Source: CAVYHJ01 sp963768165 [NCBI: uncultured bacterium] (GTDB lineage Bacteria > UBP4 > UBA4092). From it: a DNA stretch of 64,000 nucleotides. Positions 61,428 through 64,000 of the stretch are shown piece by piece. A program made the translations under genes and the position numbers. The notes beneath the pieces were generated by a model. It made no database searches. It was given only the letters and a program-made list of their open reading frames with translations, and was not told the origin of the DNA. Numbering within the stretch: the stretch's first letter is position 1; each line of letters starts with the position of its first letter. The stretch is taken from the NCBI GenBank assembly GCA_963768165.1, contig CAVYHJ010000002.1:372001-436000 (forward strand). The letters run 5' to 3'.

Positions 61428-61793
61428 CTAGGGAAAAAACCGTTTCAAGACCGCTAATCGAATGAACACCAGCAGCCCCGCGCCTAGGAGCCAGGTACAG
61501 ACCGACAATAGAATACAAGGTAATATCTTAAATCGGTAACTGGCCCAATAGAGGGTTAACGCGAATATGACCCAGACCGGAATGGAAGCCAGACTCCAAA
61601 TCAGGTCTTCCCGGACTTGGGCCATACCGTTCGCGGAACCGATAAAATATAAAGCGGAGATGCTGATTACCGGAAATAATAACAATAATCCGGCGAGAAA
61701 ACTTAGCCGGGTTTGTGATAACCACAGTATCAATGCAACAAATAGACCGCTGATAGCGGCTTTTAAGAGTATAATGATAGTAACTCCTTTCAT
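61428..61793 (-). CDS. Small integral membrane protein (GlpM/DUF3147-like)
   Basis: 121 residues from the Met at 61793 (MKGVTIIILLKAAISGLFVA), four membrane helices. A start at 61820 would add nine residues; no start has a clear ribosome binding site. The helix pattern and SFLAGLLLLFPVISISALYF with MAQVREDLIWSLASIPVWVI resemble the GlpM/DUF3147 family of unknown function. Convergent with lysC: the two stop codons are only 5 nt apart. Confidence 0.65.
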   Translation of the reverse strand: MKGVTIIILLKAAISGLFVALILWLSQTRLSFLAGLLLLFPVISISALYFIGSANGMAQVREDLIWSLASIPVWVIFALTLYWASYRFKILPCILLSVCTWLLGAGLLVFIRLAVLKRFFP

Positions 61794-61832
61794 TAGAATT
61801 GAAAAATAAAATTTTATCATGGAGACTTTTTC

Positions 61833-61862
61833 TTGACAAATAACCGAATTCACGGCTACTGT
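61833..61862 (+). promoter_or_regulatory. Putative promoter of accB-accC
   Basis: TTGACA (61833-61838), 18 bp, TACTGT (61857-61862), about 60 nt before accB. Confidence 0.5.
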
Positions 61863-61922
61863 AGTATTCAAAATATTCAATAGAAACGGGTTTCAAAATC
61901 CATAAAAAAACAGGGGACTGCT

Positions 61923-62408
61923 ATGGACATGAAAGAAATTAAAAAATTGATTGATTTGGCAATTAAATCCGATTTGGCGGAATTGGAATATACACAGGGA
62001 GAAACCAAAATCCGAATTGTGCGTGGCATGAATCCGCAAATCCAATTCCCGCTTCACCCTCCCACACTGATTTCCGGACAAACCTCTCCGCATCAATTGA
62101 CCGCCTCATCCGTAGAAGCAACACCCGTGGGAGACAAGGTGCCGGATTCTTCCGCCAAAGAACAGCAATATGACCAGATTACCTCGCCTATGGTTGGAAC
62201 TTTCTATCGCGCCTCGGCGCCGGATGCCGACCCCTATGTGGAAGTGGATGCTGTAGTGGAAGCTGACCAAACCGTATGTATTATCGAAGCTATGAAATTG
62301 ATGAATGAAATTAAATCCGAATTCAAATGCAAGATTATTGAAATATTGGTTGAAAACGGACACGCTGTCGAATTCGGACAACCGTTGTTTAAGGTGCAGA
62401 AATTATAA
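61923..62408 (+). CDS. accB: Acetyl-CoA carboxylase biotin carboxyl carrier protein
   Basis: 161 residues. N-terminal MDMKEIKKLIDLAIKSDLAE with YTQGETKIRI, a flexible P/S/T linker and the C-terminal biotinyl domain ITSPMVGTFYRASAPDADPY with the biotin-accepting Lys in IIEAMKLMNEIKSE. It carries the carboxylated biotin between the AccC and AccAD active sites in the first step of fatty-acid synthesis. accC follows after a hairpin repeat. Confidence 0.96.
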   Translation: MDMKEIKKLIDLAIKSDLAELEYTQGETKIRIVRGMNPQIQFPLHPPTLISGQTSPHQLTASSVEATPVGDKVPDSSAKEQQYDQITSPMVGTFYRASAPDADPYVEVDAVVEADQTVCIIEAMKLMNEIKSEFKCKIIEILVENGHAVEFGQPLFKVQKL

Positions 62409-62411
62409 ATC

Positions 62412-62463
62412 ACCACCCCTTTTGATTCCCCCTCCTTAATTAAGGAGGAGGATAGGGAGTGGT
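62412..62463. repeat. Palindromic repeat between accB and accC
   Basis: A long imperfect hairpin: ACCAC...GTGGT outer pair (62412, 62463) and a perfect centre CCTCCTTAATTAAGGAGG (about 62431-62448). It fills most of the 63-nt accB-accC gap, and its right arm supplies the purine-rich sequence (GGGAG, 12 nt before the ATG) used as accC ribosome binding site. Confidence 0.75.
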
Positions 62464-62471
62464 CTATTCTT

Positions 62472-63824
62472 ATGTTTCAAAAAATATTGATTGCCAATCG
62501 CGGGGAAATCGCTCTCCGCATTATCCGGGCCTGCAAGGAAATGGGTATTCGGACTGTGGCCGTTTATTCTGAAGCCGATGCCGACAGTCTTCATGTTCAG
62601 TATGCCGATGAAAGTGTTTGTATCGGACGCGCACCCAGTGCCCAAAGCTATCTCCAAGTTCCTGCCATCATTAGCGCCGCGGAAATTACCGATGCCGAAG
62701 CCATTCATCCCGGGTACGGGTTCCTTTCTGAAAACGCCCATTTTGCGGAAATTGTCGAATCCTGCAATATCAAATTCATAGGCCCGACTCCCGAATCCAT
62801 TCGTGCGATGGGGAATAAATCCGTTGCCAAACAAACCGCGTTGAATGCCGGTGTACCCGTGACCCCGGGTTCTGATGGGCCGGTTAAAACCATTGATGAA
62901 TGTATTTTTACAGCCCATAAAATCGGGTTTCCTGTCATCATCAAAGCTTCAGCGGGCGGTGGCGGACGTGGAATGAGAATCGCGCATACCGACGTAAGTC
63001 TGGCAGCAGCGCTGGGGACCGCGCAGGCGGAAGCGGAAGCAGGATTTGGAAACTCCGAAGTGTATCTCGAAAAATATATCGATGAACCCAGGCATGTCGA
63101 AATTCAAATCTTGGGGGACGCTCACGGCAACATCATTCATCTGGGAGAGCGGGATTGTACTCTCCAGCGCCGACATCAGAAACTGGTGGAAGAATCGCCT
63201 TCACCAGTGCTCGATGGTGAATTGCGCAAAAAAATCGGGGAAGCGGCAGTGGCAGTCGCCAAATCTGTGAATTACCAAAATGCCGGCACCATTGAATTCC
63301 TCCTTGATAAAAATAATAATTTTTATTTTATGGAAATGAATACCCGCGTCCAAGTGGAACATCCTGTCACCGAAATGGTGACCGGGGTGGACATCATCAA
63401 AGAACAATTGCGCGTCGCCTTCGGGGAAAAACTTACCTATACCCAAAAAAATCTGGAATTGCACGGACATGCGATTGAATGTCGCATCAATGCCGAAGAC
63501 TATACCAAAAACTTCATGCCCATGCCCGGAAAAATAACTTCCTATCATCCTCCCGGCGGTCCCGGCGTTCGCGTGGACAGTCACATCTATTCGGAATATG
63601 TCGTCCCCAGTCAGTATGATTCCCTGCTCGCCAAACTCATTGTCCACGCTCCCACGCGCGATCAAGCTATCTCCCGCATGTTGCGCGCTCTGGATGAATA
63701 TATCATCGAAGGGATTCCTACTACCATTCCCTTTCACCAAATTCTTCTCAACCGTCCGGAATTCCGACGGGGGACCTTCGACACACATTTCGTCGAACGC
63801 CTCCTCGAATCCATGCATTCCTAA
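62472..63824 (+). CDS. accC: Acetyl-CoA carboxylase, biotin carboxylase subunit
   Basis: 450 residues, full length. N-terminal [20 protein letters not shown], the ATP-grasp glycine loop [53 protein letters not shown] and the catalytic [19 protein letters not shown] are all intact. It carboxylates biotin on AccB using ATP and bicarbonate. It ends the operon; a repeat with a hairpin follows directly after the stop. Confidence 0.97.
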   Translation: MFQKILIANRGEIALRIIRACKEMGIRTVAVYSEADADSLHVQYADESVCIGRAPSAQSYLQVPAIISAAEITDAEAIHPGYGFLSENAHFAEIVESCNIKFIGPTPESIRAMGNKSVAKQTALNAGVPVTPGSDGPVKTIDECIFTAHKIGFPVIIKASAGGGGRGMRIAHTDVSLAAALGTAQAEAEAGFGNSEVYLEKYIDEPRHVEIQILGDAHGNIIHLGERDCTLQRRHQKLVEESPSPVLDGELRKKIGEAAVAVAKSVNYQNAGTIEFLLDKNNNFYFMEMNTRVQVEHPVTEMVTGVDIIKEQLRVAFGEKLTYTQKNLELHGHAIECRINAEDYTKNFMPMPGKITSYHPPGGPGVRVDSHIYSEYVVPSQYDSLLAKLIVHAPTRDQAISRMLRALDEYIIEGIPTTIPFHQILLNRPEFRRGTFDTHFVERLLESMHS

Positions 63825-63894
63825 ACTCTTCTGCAAATGCAGAAAAGTTAAACTATTGATTCTATTGAAGATAAATTGTTGGCATTTGCCGACA
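63825..63894 (+). repeat. Dispersed ~65-bp repeat, copy B, with intact hairpin
   Basis: Directly follows the accC stop. The first part forms a hairpin around CTGCA/TGCAG (63831-63842); the last part forms TGTTGGC-ATTT-GCCGACA (63877-63894). It is similar to 48249-48317, where the equivalent ATTT loop holds IS copy 3. Probably serves as a terminator. The remaining 100 bp to the window end shows no gene. Confidence 0.65.
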
Positions 63895-64000
63895 CTTATT
63901 TCATCATTCCCATGAAATCCCAGGCAGGTTTTTTAGTGCATGGAACAAAGAATTTCGACCTCCTATGCTCGTGTAAGCGGAATTGAAAATAACAATTCCG

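Noticed and set aside
1-64000. tRNA, rRNA, riboswitch and prophage features
   Set aside because: No cloverleaf, rRNA core, known riboswitch core or phage structural gene was recognised on reading; a covariance-model scan would be decisive.

Overview
The window comes from a Gram-negative bacterium, probably an uncultured lineage that I cannot place in a phylum from sequence alone. The envelope genes point to two membranes: a UDP-diacylglucosamine diphosphatase-like enzyme, an RND efflux pump, lipoproteins and a C-terminal processing protease. Base composition is moderately AT-rich. Consensus sigma-70 promoters (TTGACA, 16-17 bp, TATAAT-like) and AGGAGG-type ribosome binding sites are easy to see. 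There are no rRNA or tRNA genes, no CRISPR array and no phage module.

Layout. 0.2-8 kb: an EamA transporter and a group-4 glycosyltransferase; then hopanoid-type genes (hpnA, hpnG), a large RND pump and a small metzincin-like protease. 8-11 kb: two secreted WXXGXW-repeat proteins, then an IS481-like element. 11-13.7 kb: a methyltransferase and a PhoU-like/Pit phosphate uptake pair. 13.8-18.3 kb: IS copy 1, a glycosyltransferase fused to a sugar-phosphate transferase, and an HpnJ-like radical SAM protein. 18.5-29.3 kb: an accessory surface-protein locus read leftward from one strong promoter. A 1748-residue beta-helix/glycoside-hydrolase-like protein is followed by kelch genes amplified as 1476-bp tandem units, one of them split by an IS1380-like element. 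30-36 kb: a carbohydrate ABC importer with three paralogous binding lipoproteins, two permeases and no ATPase. 36-45 kb: a URO-D-like methyltransferase, LpxH-like phosphatase, a glycosyltransferase clipped by IS copy 2, an rsmE remnant, pdxH, an esterase, an aldo/keto reductase and a Gfo/Idh/MocA oxidoreductase. 45-48 kb: two TPR envelope proteins and ctpA. 48-55 kb: IS copy 3 (protein identical to copy 1), small accessory genes, an ArnT/PMT-like transferase and a further IS. 55-64 kb: housekeeping genes (ndh, aldo/keto reductase, a repeat protein, an NtrC-type regulator, aspartate kinase, accB-accC).

The strongest unusual signals concern mobile and repetitive DNA. A 1.2-kb IS5-like element sits, with 4-bp target duplications, exactly in the 4-nt loop of terminator-like hairpins in two of its three copies. 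For one of these an uninterrupted homologue of the target survives after accC. Several families of short palindromic repeats lie between genes and inside two of them (ndh and a kelch gene). The surface locus shows recent amplification and mosaicism of a hydrolase C-terminal domain. I found no convincing new defence or RNA-guided system. The best functional novelties are the surface-protein locus, the three binding proteins with a conserved Cys-Cys pair, an 11-residue-repeat secreted protein and a 25-codon orphan gene.
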